DNA from: Hirudinaria manillensis
Lineage: Eukaryota > Annelida > Clitellata > Hirudinida > Hirudinidae
Reading direction: 5' to 3'
DNA length: 64,000 bases
NCBI GenBank assembly: GCA_034509925.1
Contig: CM067528.1
Span: forward strand, 186,001 to 250,000
Shown: positions 20,808 through 34,386 of the stretch, piece by piece
How positions within the stretch are numbered: the first letter of the stretch is position 1
Layout: each line of letters opens with the position of its first letter
Program-made: the position numbers and the translations under genes
Notes under the pieces: generated by a model
Seen by the model: the letters and a program-made list of their open reading frames with translations, nothing else
The model's database searches: none
Told to the model about the DNA's origin: nothing

Positions 20808-22067
20808 ACTCCCAGACGTCGGAATGCCGCACTCGCTCGGGCATTATGACGTCGCTGTCGATTGCTTCTCATCGAGGATTTGCCCAAAAGTGGGCTATTT
20901 GCTCAGAATGTAAATAGATTGTTAAGTTGTATGTTGGCTTATTTTGAATGAATGACCTTTTCTTCTTGTGTCTAAAAGTGTTCGGAAGTTTGTTCTTTTG
21001 TCTCCTGATGGCCAAGAAATGCTTTTTGTTTCTTGACATTTAGATCGAGCAGTGAAAAATATCTTATGAAAATCAAGTTCTTTTTTAGTAGCATTAAAAT
21101 CGTGGCTGAGATTTGATATATTATATTATTATACCAAAAACAAAATTATATATATATTAGTATATCAAAGGTTTGCAAAAATGGAGGTCACGCAGGATGC
21201 ATTCATCACCTTCCGAGTGATTATTTGTATTTGAGCCATTTGCGTGCTTTTCAGCTGAGGTCATTTCACTTCATTAATGAGCACAAATCAGGCCGTGTTT
21301 CTGACTTTTTGTGATCTTTTCAGATTAACCCTATTAATCTTCATCTTTGTTGGGGAATTATTCCATATTTAGATGAGAAGCCAAACATATTTGATTAGTT
21401 CTTGGATAAGCTTTTAATTATGGATTTGGGATGAAGATTTGGTGCATCAAGGATGTGCCAGTCCCATTTTCCAGTTGGGCGCTGGAATTAATTTCCAATT
21501 CTCGGGGGTTGTCATCGAATCCGCTGTTGCCTTACGTTATGGGCTCTTTTCACCTGTTCGCAGCTGACAGCGCACTGGGAGCCTATTCAACGTACAGTCA
21601 CAAAAATACACAGTATTTGGTTTCGACACTTTATAACATTAATAGAATTAAAATACCTACAATTATTTTTGAGGGATTCCTGGTTAACGTTTCGGAAATT
21701 GATTGGCCTTTAGAGAGAAACAGCAATGTGATAATAAACGTGATAATGGGAATGGCAATAGGACTACATGAATAATAAGTGCAACAAATGAAATAAAAAA
21801 AAAATGCGACAGATGTTCGGCGTACGTAGGACGCTGAGTTTGCCGCTTAACCTTCTTAGTCATTTCAGTTACTGCAGGGCGGACATTAACTTATTTTTCT
21901 ACTAAGAAATTTGAATTTTTGCCTTATTAAACCATATTCGTCTCTGTTGATCGTACGCTAAGATTACTGAGGCTTTATTAAATCAGATTCTATATTATAA
22001 ATTCGTGAAAATATTTAAGAAAGGTTTCTGTTTCATGTCAGAGAGAAATTAAACACATATTGGAATC
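20808..22067. other. Intergenic region between MED19 and the REEP gene
   Basis: AT-rich sequence contains the MED19 3' UTR and the REEP promoter. A 114-codon open frame at 21431-21775 has no recognised domain, and there are no splice-joined neighbours, so I do not call it. No repeat of note. Confidence 0.45.
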
Positions 22068-23674
<1,607 letters not shown>

Positions 23675-23847
23675 ATTCCGCCGCAAGCTTTCGCTTTCAT
23701 AATAATTCACATTAATTTTCTTGTCGAAATCCAAATTTTATTCACACATTTCTGTTCTTTCGGGGGTTTCGATGTACCACTTTATAGAATTTATATCTTG
23801 TTGCTGCTCTTGAAATCACGACTGTTTTCCTTGCCATCTACCTGTAA

Positions 23848-23853
23848 AATAAA
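23848..23853 (+). promoter_or_regulatory. Candidate polyadenylation signal of the long REEP form
   Basis: An AATAAA hexamer lies about 174 bases after the long-form stop and 82 bases before the NAGLU start codon. The REEP terminator and NAGLU promoter must therefore be tightly packed. Confidence 0.5.
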
Positions 23854-23935
23854 GGGGTGACTCATTCTGGATGGTAGGCCGATATAAACTTTCGTGGTTT
23901 ACCAACTTTCGTTTGGAGCGCGATGCGATGATGAG

Positions 23936-26900
23936 ATGGCTTCTTATTTGAAAGATAAATATTTTGAGATAGTGTTATTGGGCTCGCTGATCTGGATTGC
24001 CCTTTCAAAAAGCGATCAGCTTGGTAAAGTGAATGGCGAAGTTTTTATTTTGATTATTAATAATGAGTAACACTAGCGGTAGCTAAGTCAGTTTATATCA
24101 CGCAGACCGATTTCCGGAAATAAACAATTTGGTATCATCAACTTCGTTACTGAGACAACAGAAAGCAGTCGAAGAATTAGTAGCCAGAAAAGTGGGTGAA
24201 CGAGCGAGAGATTTCGTGATATCCTTGGATCCAAAAGTAGGCACAAATAATAAAAACACTTTCAAGGTGGGCAGATGTTACACTTAGTAAAAGTGGAATA
24301 AATATAAACAATGAAATTTTTTTCCACACTTAGGTCTACACAAACTCCTCTGCTTATGTGTACATAGTGGGTAACAATGCAATTTCTGCAGCTTGGGGGT
24401 TCCATTATTACTTATCAAATGTTGTTGGAGCTCACATATCGTGGGATGGGGATTGGTTAGATATACCAGATAAATGGCCAGCAGTTCCAGAGGGAGAAAT
24501 ATCAGTTACTTCCAATGATAAGCAAGTGATAATTAGTATTACTGTTGTCTTTCTATTAATTGAATTTTGTGTTAATTTAGGTTGTCATAATTGATAACTA
24601 ATAAAGTAATGAGTGTATCAGAGAACTTTAGGAAGCATCTGACATTACATTTAAGCACTTCATAATGAGGTTAAGTTATTTTCATGGACCTCTTTTAATG
24701 AAAAATGATTTGTTAAAACTTCAGGTTTCGTTATATGGAAAACATGTGTACCTTCAGCTATTCTTATCAGTGGTATGACTGGCAATCCTGGGAAAAGCAT
24801 ATTGATTGGATGGCCCTAAATGCAATCAACTTTCCACTTGCTTCCACTGGTCAAGAAGAAATTTGGTGGGAGGTGAGTTGATTAACTAATTTAAATTAGT
24901 TCGTGAAGTGTCTGCTACAGGATGAGTGGCTCTGAAGCTAACAAACCATATTTGAATATTATTTATTTTTACAATGAAATAATTTTAAATATGCGAAGGT
25001 CTTCACAAGACTTGGCTTTAGTGTGGACGAAATTCAAGAATATTTCACGGGACCGGCTTTTCTAGCCTGGAATAGGATGGGGAATATAAAAAAGTGGGGC
25101 GGTCAAATATCCCGAAAATGGTTCAAAGATCAGGCATCCTTACAGGCAAAGATACTCGAAAGAATGAGGAATTTGTCGATGCTTCCGATCGTTCCGGCTT
25201 TTGCGGGATTTGTTCCGGAGGGAATATCCAGACTTTATCCAAATACAAAAACATACCAACTGCCTTCTTGGAATAAATTCAATAGCTCTTACAGGTAGAT
25301 GGATATAACTGATGTTTTAATCAATTTAAATGTAGCAGAATTTTGTAAAAAAAAAAATAAGTGTTTTTACCATAAGTTATTAAGCAATTATTAAACATGT
25401 CAAATTTACTTATAAAGAATGGAAAAATTTATGGAAAGATTTCTTAAATGATTAGGGATGTCATTTATTCATAACAACCTATGAAATGAATTGCATTTCA
25501 TGATGAGTTCAGGACTAAAAAGATCTTAACTTGAACTAGGGGATTTTTTTAGTGATTTTGTAATATAGCTCCTATAAGTAAATTAATTATATAGGAAATA
25601 ATTTCATTACAGCAGCCTTTTACTGGATAGTGAGGACCCATTGTTTCATTACATTGGAACTATGTTTTTGGAGGAGGTAATTTCCTTTTTAATATTTTAA
25701 TGGAATGGCCATCATTAAGTGAGTAATATTATGTTATGGTTGTTGCCCTATTATTTAGTTTAATAAAGCTGTTTTAATAAAATAAGAAGCAATAAAAATT
25801 TTAACGCCAGTACACGAGAGAATTTGGGTCAGATCACGTTTACAGTGCAGACACGTTCAACGAGATGGACTTTGGGTTAGATGATGCGAGGCTCTTTTTA
25901 TTAGCTAATTTCTTAAGTACTTCATTCTTATTCTAGGGACATCACATTCATAGCTTCTTATGGGCGAGCAGTATATAATGCCATGGAAGCAGTGGATGAA
26001 CAGGCCATTTGGTATGGCTAGGGATAGTTACGTACGGGGTAGAGTAAAAATTTGAAAAAAAATTTATACTTGAAAGCTCTTTTCCAAAATCTTATATTGT
26101 TGGGTAATTTTGAGACATTTCTAACTTTTATCCATTATATACTCTGCTGCATCATCATCTTATCCTTCTGTTGTAATTGTTGCATTTTCCTGGAGTTTGT
26201 ATGCTTTTGTTTGTATGTTTGTCTATTTCTCAGTTTCAAGTCACTTGTCACTGGCCTTCCAAAGATTTTATGTAGGGACTGGGGCAAATTAAAATATATA
26301 AATTCATTTGGTTTTTTTTCTTAAACATTATTCTTAAATGTTTGTAGGGTCATGCAAGGGTGGATATTTCAAGATGTTTTATTCTGGACACAAACAAGAG
26401 CAAAAGCCTTACTTACATCAGTTCCACTGGTGAAATTTTATTGCAAATTATAAAATTAATTAATATTTAAGAATTTAAAGGGAATTAAGGTTCTCTCCGA
26501 AGTTATATGGTCAAAATAGTAAATCAGTTTGGAATCATTTACCAATAACTAATATATGATGCGGTACACACCCATGCTTACCGTCGGAACACGAGTGAAA
26601 TATTTAAACCAAATAAATGAACTTCTGTTGATTGTATCCCTTTTATATAGTTAAATTAAAGTGCATAAAAATGAACTGTTATTCCATATGCCTTTGTTGC
26701 ATCACAATGATTGGCAACACTTCTGGCATCTCTGTCCATTAGTGCTCTGACAGATGTTTAGACAAGCATACGTGCAGCCCTTTGTCCTTGTCGGTCCGCA
26801 CTCGATTTGCCCAGGCGCTATTCGATTCTAGTATCCATCTTGTTGTTAATTTTGATGCCCTCTTTGGGGCTTCTGCAAAAATTGACAATCTCCGATTAAA

Positions 26901-29525
26901 ACGGCAATTAAATATTTTAGGGTCGAATGATAGTCCTCGATCTCTTTGCCGAAGAGCAGCCCAGGTCCTCTTTTTACCAGTCTTTCTACGGACAACCATT
27001 CATTTGGTGCATGTTGCACAATTTTGGTGGAAAGTCAACTTTCTATGGAGTAATAGATATGGTCAATGAGGTATGGAATGCATCATAATGTCTTTTTATT
27101 AGATAATTTAACAAAACAATCAAAGTATTAGTTGTCAAGTTGAAGCTTGTCCTGAGTTTACTTTTGCTTAGAAATGGAAATGAAAGTGAAATTAAAATTG
27201 TTTTTTAAGCAAAGTGCTTTGCCATGAATTCTTTCTGAAGTAATAAATTCCAATTAACTATAACATCGATGGCAATCAATATCCTGCAAATTATTTCAAA
27301 TATCCAAGTGACATAGCTAAGTAATAAATTTTGTTTAAGCAAATTTTTAGAAACAAATTAGCTAAAGTTTTATAAAAAAAAAGTTCCTTTGTGCATTTGA
27401 CATCGATTAAAACATCAGGGACCCATAAGCGCCCGGAATGCAAACGGCAGCACCATGGTCGGCATAGGCCTCGCGCCGGAGGCGATAGATCAAAACTACG
27501 TCGTGTATGAATTTATGCTGGAACATACATGGATTAAAGAAAAGAGAGATGTTGATAAATGGTAAGTGCATAGCTTATTTCTTGTGTTTTAGCTGTTGCT
27601 TCCTAATAAACTTTTAATCATTTTCTTACCTTATGCAATTATTACTTCGAATAACATTTTATAGAATTGGATGTTGCATTCAATTACAAATAACATAATT
27701 TTAAAAAATTAAAGGATTGCAGAATATTCTACCAGACGTTATGGTATCAGGAATAGTAATTTGATTCTTGCTTGGAGAAAACTTATGGTAAATATGTGTT
27801 CCTTGTAGTTTGAAAAACATATTTATTGAAAACTTATTTTGGCAGTAAATTTTAATTAACATCATTTTAATAAGCATTCATATTTTAAATTTTTATTTTA
27901 AATGTTTGTTATATGTGTTTCATAATTAGTTATAATTAAACTATCCACAAATTCACAGCATTCTGTGTACAACTTCACTGTTACCAACAGAATCAGAGGT
28001 CCTTCCTTTACTAATCGACCCAACCTTCACCTGAATCCTTCAGTAAATTATTTTTATATGATAAACGTGTATCTACTTCACAAATGAAGTATTAAAAGTA
28101 AAGAAAACATATAAAACTATTTTAATATAATAACCAGTTTAAATGCCCCATGAACAGTACTGGTACCAGACCTCGAGTATATTCAAGGCTTGGGACTTGT
28201 TTGTTGACTATGCATTGTCTTCTGATTTAAAAAATCCACTTTACAAGTTAGTATTTAAATTAATAAATGACATTAACATTTTGTAAACATCCTTATTGCA
28301 TTGTGGATATATGGTTGCAGGCATGATCTTGTGGACCTCTCAAGACAAGCTATGGAAATAATAATAATGGATTCATATAATCTTCTAATCAGATCCTATA
28401 AACATGACAAAAAGGCCAAATTTAGGTTTTTCACTATTACTTACATGACAGAACGAACAAATCTATCTGATACATGTCAGATGCAAGACCTAATTTGCAT
28501 TTTGAATTGCGTAAACCCTTATTTTTGTGTTTATAACAGGCACTTCAATCATACCTTCATCTCGGCAATGTCGGATCTCGACTGGTTATTGCAGACCGAT
28601 CGGAATTTTCTTCTCGGATCTTGGCTTTCCAGGGCCAAGAAATCAGCAGGAGATTCAGTAGAAAGAGATCTATTTGAGTTCAATGCCAGAAATCAAATAA
28701 CACTATGGGGACCAAATGGCAATGTTACCTATCCTTTGTGTCATTATTATTAATAAGATTAATAGACTTTGTGTAATTATTCACTACTTATTGATATTAA
28801 AAACTGTCCACTAACATGTTTGTTACATGTTTCTTCCCATTTTTTATAAGAAATTAACTGTGATAAATTGGCCATCACAGGTTCTAGATTATGCAGCCAA
28901 ACAGTGGTCAGGACTAATTGACAGGTATTTCTTCTCAATCACTATTCATTTCCTGATTTTACGACCATGTTTTGATGAGATTGCAATGCTCACAGCTATT
29001 ATCTGGAGAGATGGAAATTGTTCACTGAGGAATTATCTAATCAATGGGCAGTGGTTTCTTACATATTAAACTTCTTAAGTTTCAAGCCAAGTAATATTGA
29101 ATGCTCAAATTATATTAAAGCATGTATTTACATCAAAAGGTACTTTTCAATCAAACACTGTACAACAAGAAGGTAACGGAGGAAGTCGAAATGCCTTTCT
29201 GCAATGACAAAAGTGCGTTGCCCGAACACCCGTCAGGTAAGAAACACTTTCCGTCGCTTAAGGATTACTAAGGCCTTTTACAGTACATCGACTTTAATCC
29301 TTCAAGTTCCTAATTATTAATCATTATTTTCCATAAAATGTAAACTTAAGCACATCTGACTAATCATGAGCTCTCCTCGTATCTTATTGAAAACCATTCT
29401 TCATTGTTCAAAGTGAAGCATTTATTCTCATTTCAGGAGATCCAATCATGAGAAGTCTAACACTTTACAAAAAGTACAGAACTTCTGTCGAAGCCTCAAC
29501 AAATGCATTGACTCTGCAACCGTGA
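23936..29525 (+). CDS. NAGLU: Lysosomal alpha-N-acetylglucosaminidase (GH89)
   Basis: Twenty exons join in phase: 23936-24023, 24106-24266, 24334-24521, 24725-24872, 24999-25294, 25613-25676, 25811-25875, 25937-26011, 26348-26429, 26921-27070, 27419-27561, 27715-27787, 27959-28042, 28158-28246, 28321-28425, 28540-28723, 28881-28924, 28996-29050, 29140-29236 and 29437-29525. They give 759 residues, against 743 in human. NAGLU removes terminal alpha-GlcNAc from heparan sulfate in lysosomes. An N-terminal hydrophobic segment fits a signal peptide. Family blocks include [40 protein letters not shown] (Glu333), [20 protein letters not shown] (Glu460), [11 protein letters not shown] and ITLWGPNG. 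Glu333 and Glu460 lie where the family catalytic glutamates are expected. Intron 3 requires a GC donor (24522). The intron at 26430-26920 holds a foreign-looking insert. The gene converges on CTDNEP1. Confidence 0.96.
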
Positions 29526-30155
29526 CAAGAGATCAATCAAACCCGTTTGAATTATCTGAGGCCATCTTGTCCAATTTACCTACGTAAATAATTCCTGTCC
29601 TGTTTAGCTACATATCAATGTTAACAAAATAATGCTAACATGAGGAGTTATTTCAGAATCTATAAGGCCAAACAAAATAGACTTAGCAGACAACTTTGAG
29701 AAACACTTTCTGTGAGAGGATTCGCAAGCTTTTTGACGCTGCCTCATTCCAGAAGATTTCTAACTTCTGTTGATTAACTATTTTCAATTTGTCCTTTTGA
29801 TTAAATAATGTAATTTCAACAGCTTAACAAGTTGCCAAAAACACATGAGATTTCAATATCACCAGAGGAAACAAAATTATTCCGTTCAAGTCGACAATCT
29901 TATAATCTTAAGAGGTTGCGGGATTCATGCTCGGAGGAAGCCGGATGCTGACGCGACAGAACCGGACGACGTCCCGAAGAGGTCGGTTCGAGAAACGACC
30001 GGAAAGCTCTGCGTGCGTGCCTCGACTTTAGACGCTCGTCGCCCGAGCATCGGACTTCTCGATCGGTCGCCACGACGCGATTGCTTCTTCGGCCCTTATT
30101 AGACGCGTTGACCTAACGAATCGGGGACGATGATAAAGACGACGGTCACAAACAG
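29526..30155. other. Region after NAGLU; CpG-rich island begins near 29930
   Basis: Bases 29526-29840 are AT-rich and look like 3' flank. From about 29930 the composition changes sharply to CpG-rich, with an open plus-strand frame to 30102 that reads with balanced codons but no domain I recognise. A function cannot be assigned. Confidence 0.4.
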
Positions 30156-30440
30156 ATGCAGACGAACGAACGAGCAGCGTTCGCCACCGTCGAGCTAAGC
30201 CAGGCTCAGACGTAAGTTCGCACTAAAAGCAGGACTCGTTCTTGGAATTAAAATCACGTCGTCGAAATGAATCGTTCCAGAATGGTGGACCTAAGCACGT
30301 GGAAAAGGATCGGTGATCCGAACCTCCTCCGTAATTATTTCGACGATCGAGGAATCTATGCAACTATGATCCTGCAGACGACGATGATCACGAGCAAACG
30401 AAATGCATGTCCGTCCTTTCCAAATTCTGAAGATTTCTAA
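30156..30440 (+). CDS. Possible small two-exon gene of unknown function in a CpG-rich island
   Basis: An ATG at 30156 opens 18 codons and reaches a strong donor, CAGAC then GTAAGT. An acceptor ending TTCCAG is at 30280, the intron is 69 bases, and the frame continues from 30281 to a stop at 30438-30440. The joined protein would be 71 residues and includes TWKRIGDPNLLRNYFDDRG. I recognise no family. Support is the good splice pair, the phase match and the CpG-rich exon-like composition. It could instead be a spliced non-coding RNA or the 5' end of a longer gene antisense to CTDNEP1. The CTDNEP1 stop codon is only 180 bases away on the other strand. Confidence 0.3.
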
Positions 30441-30619
30441 CACAAACGATCGTTCTCTTTGGTACATTTATAACATAAATTTTCAAAAATTTTGGAGAAT
30501 CTTTCTAAAGAAACAATCTATGCTTGGGTCACATTACAATGCACAAGGAGATGAAGTTGGCAATTATGATGATCGTGACAGCAAACAGTCAACATCCACT
30601 CTGATCCCGACTCGTCTTA

Positions 30620-32815
30620 TCAGCTCGAGGGGAGGTGCAGGTTCCGAGAAAGGATGGATCGGACGTCGTTGACAAACCTAAGTGCATCCAACATCGGGAG
30701 TATGTTCAATAAAGCTGTGTCGGTAGGATCCTGAAACCAGGACGAGATTGGGATGGCATTGTCTGGAAAGGAAATAAGATTCCTTACAGGTCAGAAAAAC
30801 CAAATTTCATATCTATTACATAATCACCATTAATTACCACCGATTTGCCAATAACCTTTTCTAAGGTCAATTAAAATCAAATACAACATCAAATATTGAA
30901 TATAGAGTAATCGATCGAGTGGCAAACTTGGAAAGGACTTGTAGGCGCCAGGAGAGTTGTCTAAGATGAAGACGCTGGAAAGGTCTGAGCTGACTACAGA
31001 GAGATCTTTCGTGTAGCTCACAAACTCGAGCTGGCAATGCTAGGGTGAAAATTTAGGCTTTTACCCCTTTTATTGCCTTTAAGTTTGTCGATAAATAATT
31101 TAATTCAGATGTAATCAGACCTGTCTGAAAAACCTCCTTTTAAGGATGCCCCTATTACAATCAAGCTTGTCGGCCACGGCCGAGCCGTAGATTTCCATGC
31201 TCGCCGTAAAGACAACCAGGTCATACCACTGACTGACCTAAAAGAAAGTGTATTTTCCACTATAACAAGTGATTCCCACTGATTAACAGCATTGTTCAAA
31301 CAATAAATTTGATCAATTATAATAAGAAATCAATAAAAAGTTCAATAAAAACAATTAAGCTTGCAAGAAGCACAAATATCAGCTATACACTTTATGCTGG
31401 TATGCATAGATAAAAAAAACAGTTACAATGACTTCGATGGACATCATCTTCATTAGTGACAGACATTGTGAAATTTTTATTAATAATTAATAATCATAAT
31501 AATGATAATGATGATAATAATGATGATGATGATATAATAATTATATAACCACTCACCACGTCAAGAAAGAAATCAACGTGCGGTCGTTTGTGGACGAAAA
31601 ATCTGACGGGATGTCGGTCTATCACCACCTGCAGCATGAATTATAGAATTAATAATAATAATTAATTAATTATGTATTTGACAATCCAAATTTATCTCGT
31701 TCGTGTGACTATCCATTTAACAAGCCAATTAGGAAATTTCATTCTGGAATAGCGTAATAACACCTTTAATATAAAATCAGGGGGAGTCCCTGGCTTTACA
31801 GTTGGCCGAAGCACCCCGTCATGGTGCGAATGAATGAGCGTCTCGTCGAGGTCCAACACCAATGTCTTCCTTTTCACCCTACCTTGTGATCAAAGTAATG
31901 GCAAACAAATCATAAGATTGCATTACTTAATGTTTTAGTTAACCAGAAAAATAATTAAATAAATATTACAGGTTAATGGAAATCACTCACTCAATCTATT
32001 TCTATGGATGTAAGACATAGGCATGATTGGATACTTGACGGTCTGATGTTGCATGGCCTGTCAAATATTCTAATATTTACACTAATTTACAAATTCAAAC
32101 ATGAAATGTTGCCAAATTAATTGCAATTCTCACAGAAAAATAATAGTATAAGTCTCTCAGGACATTCCTTTGTTATTCATGTTTAATCAGTACCTGTCAA
32201 CTGATAGTCAGTCTTTTATTGCATGATTTTTATTCCAATTATTTCTTACATATCAAGCATCACAACTTATAAATTGGAAAGATTTTAAAATGCATGAAGC
32301 TTGTCAGAAAGGAAGTCATTACAAATAATCAAAGCATGAAAATCTTGTGGATTAGAAAATCATTCAATCTAAAACGAAAATACAAGATCAAGACCTGGGA
32401 AACAAGGTTTTCTAGAAGTGATTTAAACCAAAGAATGTCATTGAGGGAGTCATCCTGAGCAGGCATTTTACTTAATTGATAAGAGATTATAAAAACATCA
32501 TATGATGACTTTTCTTGTTCTTCCAAGACCAAACCAGTACAAGTTATATTGTAATAAAGGTATCCCGACCAGATAAATAAATCACTGGTTTCCAGACTAC
32601 AGAAATATGCTCTTACACTAATGTAATACTCACATATAGCTTATTTCTAATTTTTAGATTAAGAAAGTATTGTATAGACACTTGAACGATATGATTGATT
32701 AATGAGAAGATGGACAAAAAACAAGTAAACCCACCGCCCTGACTTGCTGACGCATGCAATAGCAAAGAAAACTCCACATCCTACAGATAGTAAGTATTAA
32801 TCCGTCCAATCCCAT
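30620..32815 (-). CDS. CTDNEP1: CTD nuclear envelope phosphatase 1 (Dullard)
   Basis: Seven exons join in phase: 32735-32815, 31991-32057, 31764-31882, 31557-31628, 31121-31237, 30928-31039 and 30620-30762, giving 236 residues, against 244 in human. This HAD-family serine/threonine phosphatase acts at the nuclear envelope and ER and dephosphorylates lipin. The active-site motif DLDET is at 60-64, inside [16 protein letters not shown]. It is followed by [46 protein letters not shown] and [10 protein letters not shown]. The membrane-inserting N-terminus is [17 protein letters not shown]. The start at 32815 matches the family best; an in-frame Met at 32938 would add 41 residues. One donor reads GTCTGA. 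The acceptor at 31882 was chosen to keep the family spacing before VKRK. Confidence 0.95.
31488..31545. repeat. AT-rich trinucleotide repeat in a CTDNEP1 intron
   Basis: A run of ATA, ATG and AAT triplets fills the end of this intron, close to the donor of the exon at 31557. It is an imperfect microsatellite. Confidence 0.7.
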
Positions 32816-34386
32816 GATGTCTGTTATTCGACAAAAGATACTCCTCCCAGTCTGAGTATTGTTGCTGTATCTGCGGACGTTGTTATATGATCTAAGCATG
32901 CACACCGTTGATAAACTCCGGAGTGCCAAGAAAACCACTTTTTAATATAAATCGGACTTAAATCACCGGCGTGAAAGTTCTACTTCTAAAATTTAGCAGG
33001 AAAACGAAACAGACTCCACCATTAACAACCAGTCCCAAATCAACAACGTATGCGCAAACCATACGCCGCCATTGAGCTTACAATAAGAAAACACTGTCGA
33101 AGAATAAATTTCCATAAAAAATATTATACAAAACATCTTGTTATTATTTAACAATCATTTGTTGGTTTATACATTCACATAAAAAATTTAAACAATGATG
33201 TGACGTAACAAGTTTAGTTTTGTAATATTAATATATAAAATCGAAAATAATCATCCCAATTCTAATCTTTTTTAAAGTATTCTGAGTTTTAAAAAAATGC
33301 GATGTTGCTAAGTGCGAACTTTTGAAAATCCTGGACTCGGCTCTTTCGTTTTCTCTGATGACACCACAATTTGTCTTTTATTTAAGCCAGGACAATTGCT
33401 CAAACAAAGCCAATACACTTCTAAATTCCGAAAACCAAGTCACCAAGGACTTTATTTTTTAAAGAAGTAATTTTTGTAATACCATGCAAATGCGCAAACC
33501 AATCCAAAAATTTCTATTCCGAAAAACTTCAAGGCCACAGCCGGATACCCAGATCTCTCTTAAAGGAAAATCTGTAGCGGCATCAAATCCCTGCTCTGTG
33601 ATTAAGAAATGTGATTTTGGACAAGATCCAATTTTCAAACTAAATGCTGCTTACTAAGATTCCAGTGTCATATCTGAATCATCGACAAAGTTCTTATCAC
33701 TTACTGAAATTAGGTGGAGACCCATTTGTTCCATTATTCCAGTTTGTCATCTATGGTTTGGCTCACTATTTCAAGAAAAGAAGAATAGAATAAACTTACC
33801 AGGTTATCACCTGTGTGAATAAGTGAATGTGATATACTCACACAGGCAACAATCAAAATACAGATCTTGTTAACACTCAAATCATACAAGGGTACATCAA
33901 ACAAAATGCATACCTGAGCAAGAAAAAACTTACAGATAAAAGAGACAACCCAATTGGGTGATATCCTGCTATCAAAGTAAAACAATAGAAACTTCTGCAA
34001 ATGCACTTAAGGCAAAAATAAGAACATGATGATGGACACAAACAAACACAAACGAAAAGCAATTACCATAATAATTAAACAATAAACAACAAAGTTTGTG
34101 AAGTTCAGAACAGTGGCAGTCGACTCGAATCGTCACAAAAGTCAGCTCATCGAAAACAAAATTGAGTAACGTCAGTCGACATTAGCTAGTTGCCATATGA
34201 GCATTTCTAAAGTTTAAAATGGTCGTAAGGTGTCAGTCTAACAAAAAAACTAAGGACACGATTATTTTCCTTGAAAAGTGCAAAAAGTGTTCATGAATGC
34301 AATCCAGTCAAAAAAATAAAATAAATTCATATTTTGGAACCCGCGAGCCTTCCACGAGCAAAATTTCTGATCCTCCACGTTGCCAT
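32816..34386. other. Upstream of CTDNEP1 and 3' flank of the tetraspanin
   Basis: The stretch contains the possible N-terminal extension of CTDNEP1 (to 32938), its promoter and the downstream flank of the tetraspanin gene. The open frames at 33734-34062 on the minus strand translate to hydrophobic low-complexity sequence of an AT-rich region. I see no other gene. Confidence 0.45.

Noticed and set aside
21431-21775. 114-codon plus-strand frame between MED19 and REEP
   Set aside because: It starts with a plausible ATG but has no family resemblance, and there are no supported neighbouring exons.
25887-25936. A possible third GC-AG intron in NAGLU (GAG then GCTCTT)
   Set aside because: A normal donor GTTAGA at 25876 gives a phase-correct join with family-like spacing after NEM, so a GC donor is not needed there.
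33734-34062. Hydrophobic minus-strand frames
   Set aside because: Overlapping frames in AT-rich sequence with no acceptor, donor or family match. They look like chance translations of T-rich DNA.
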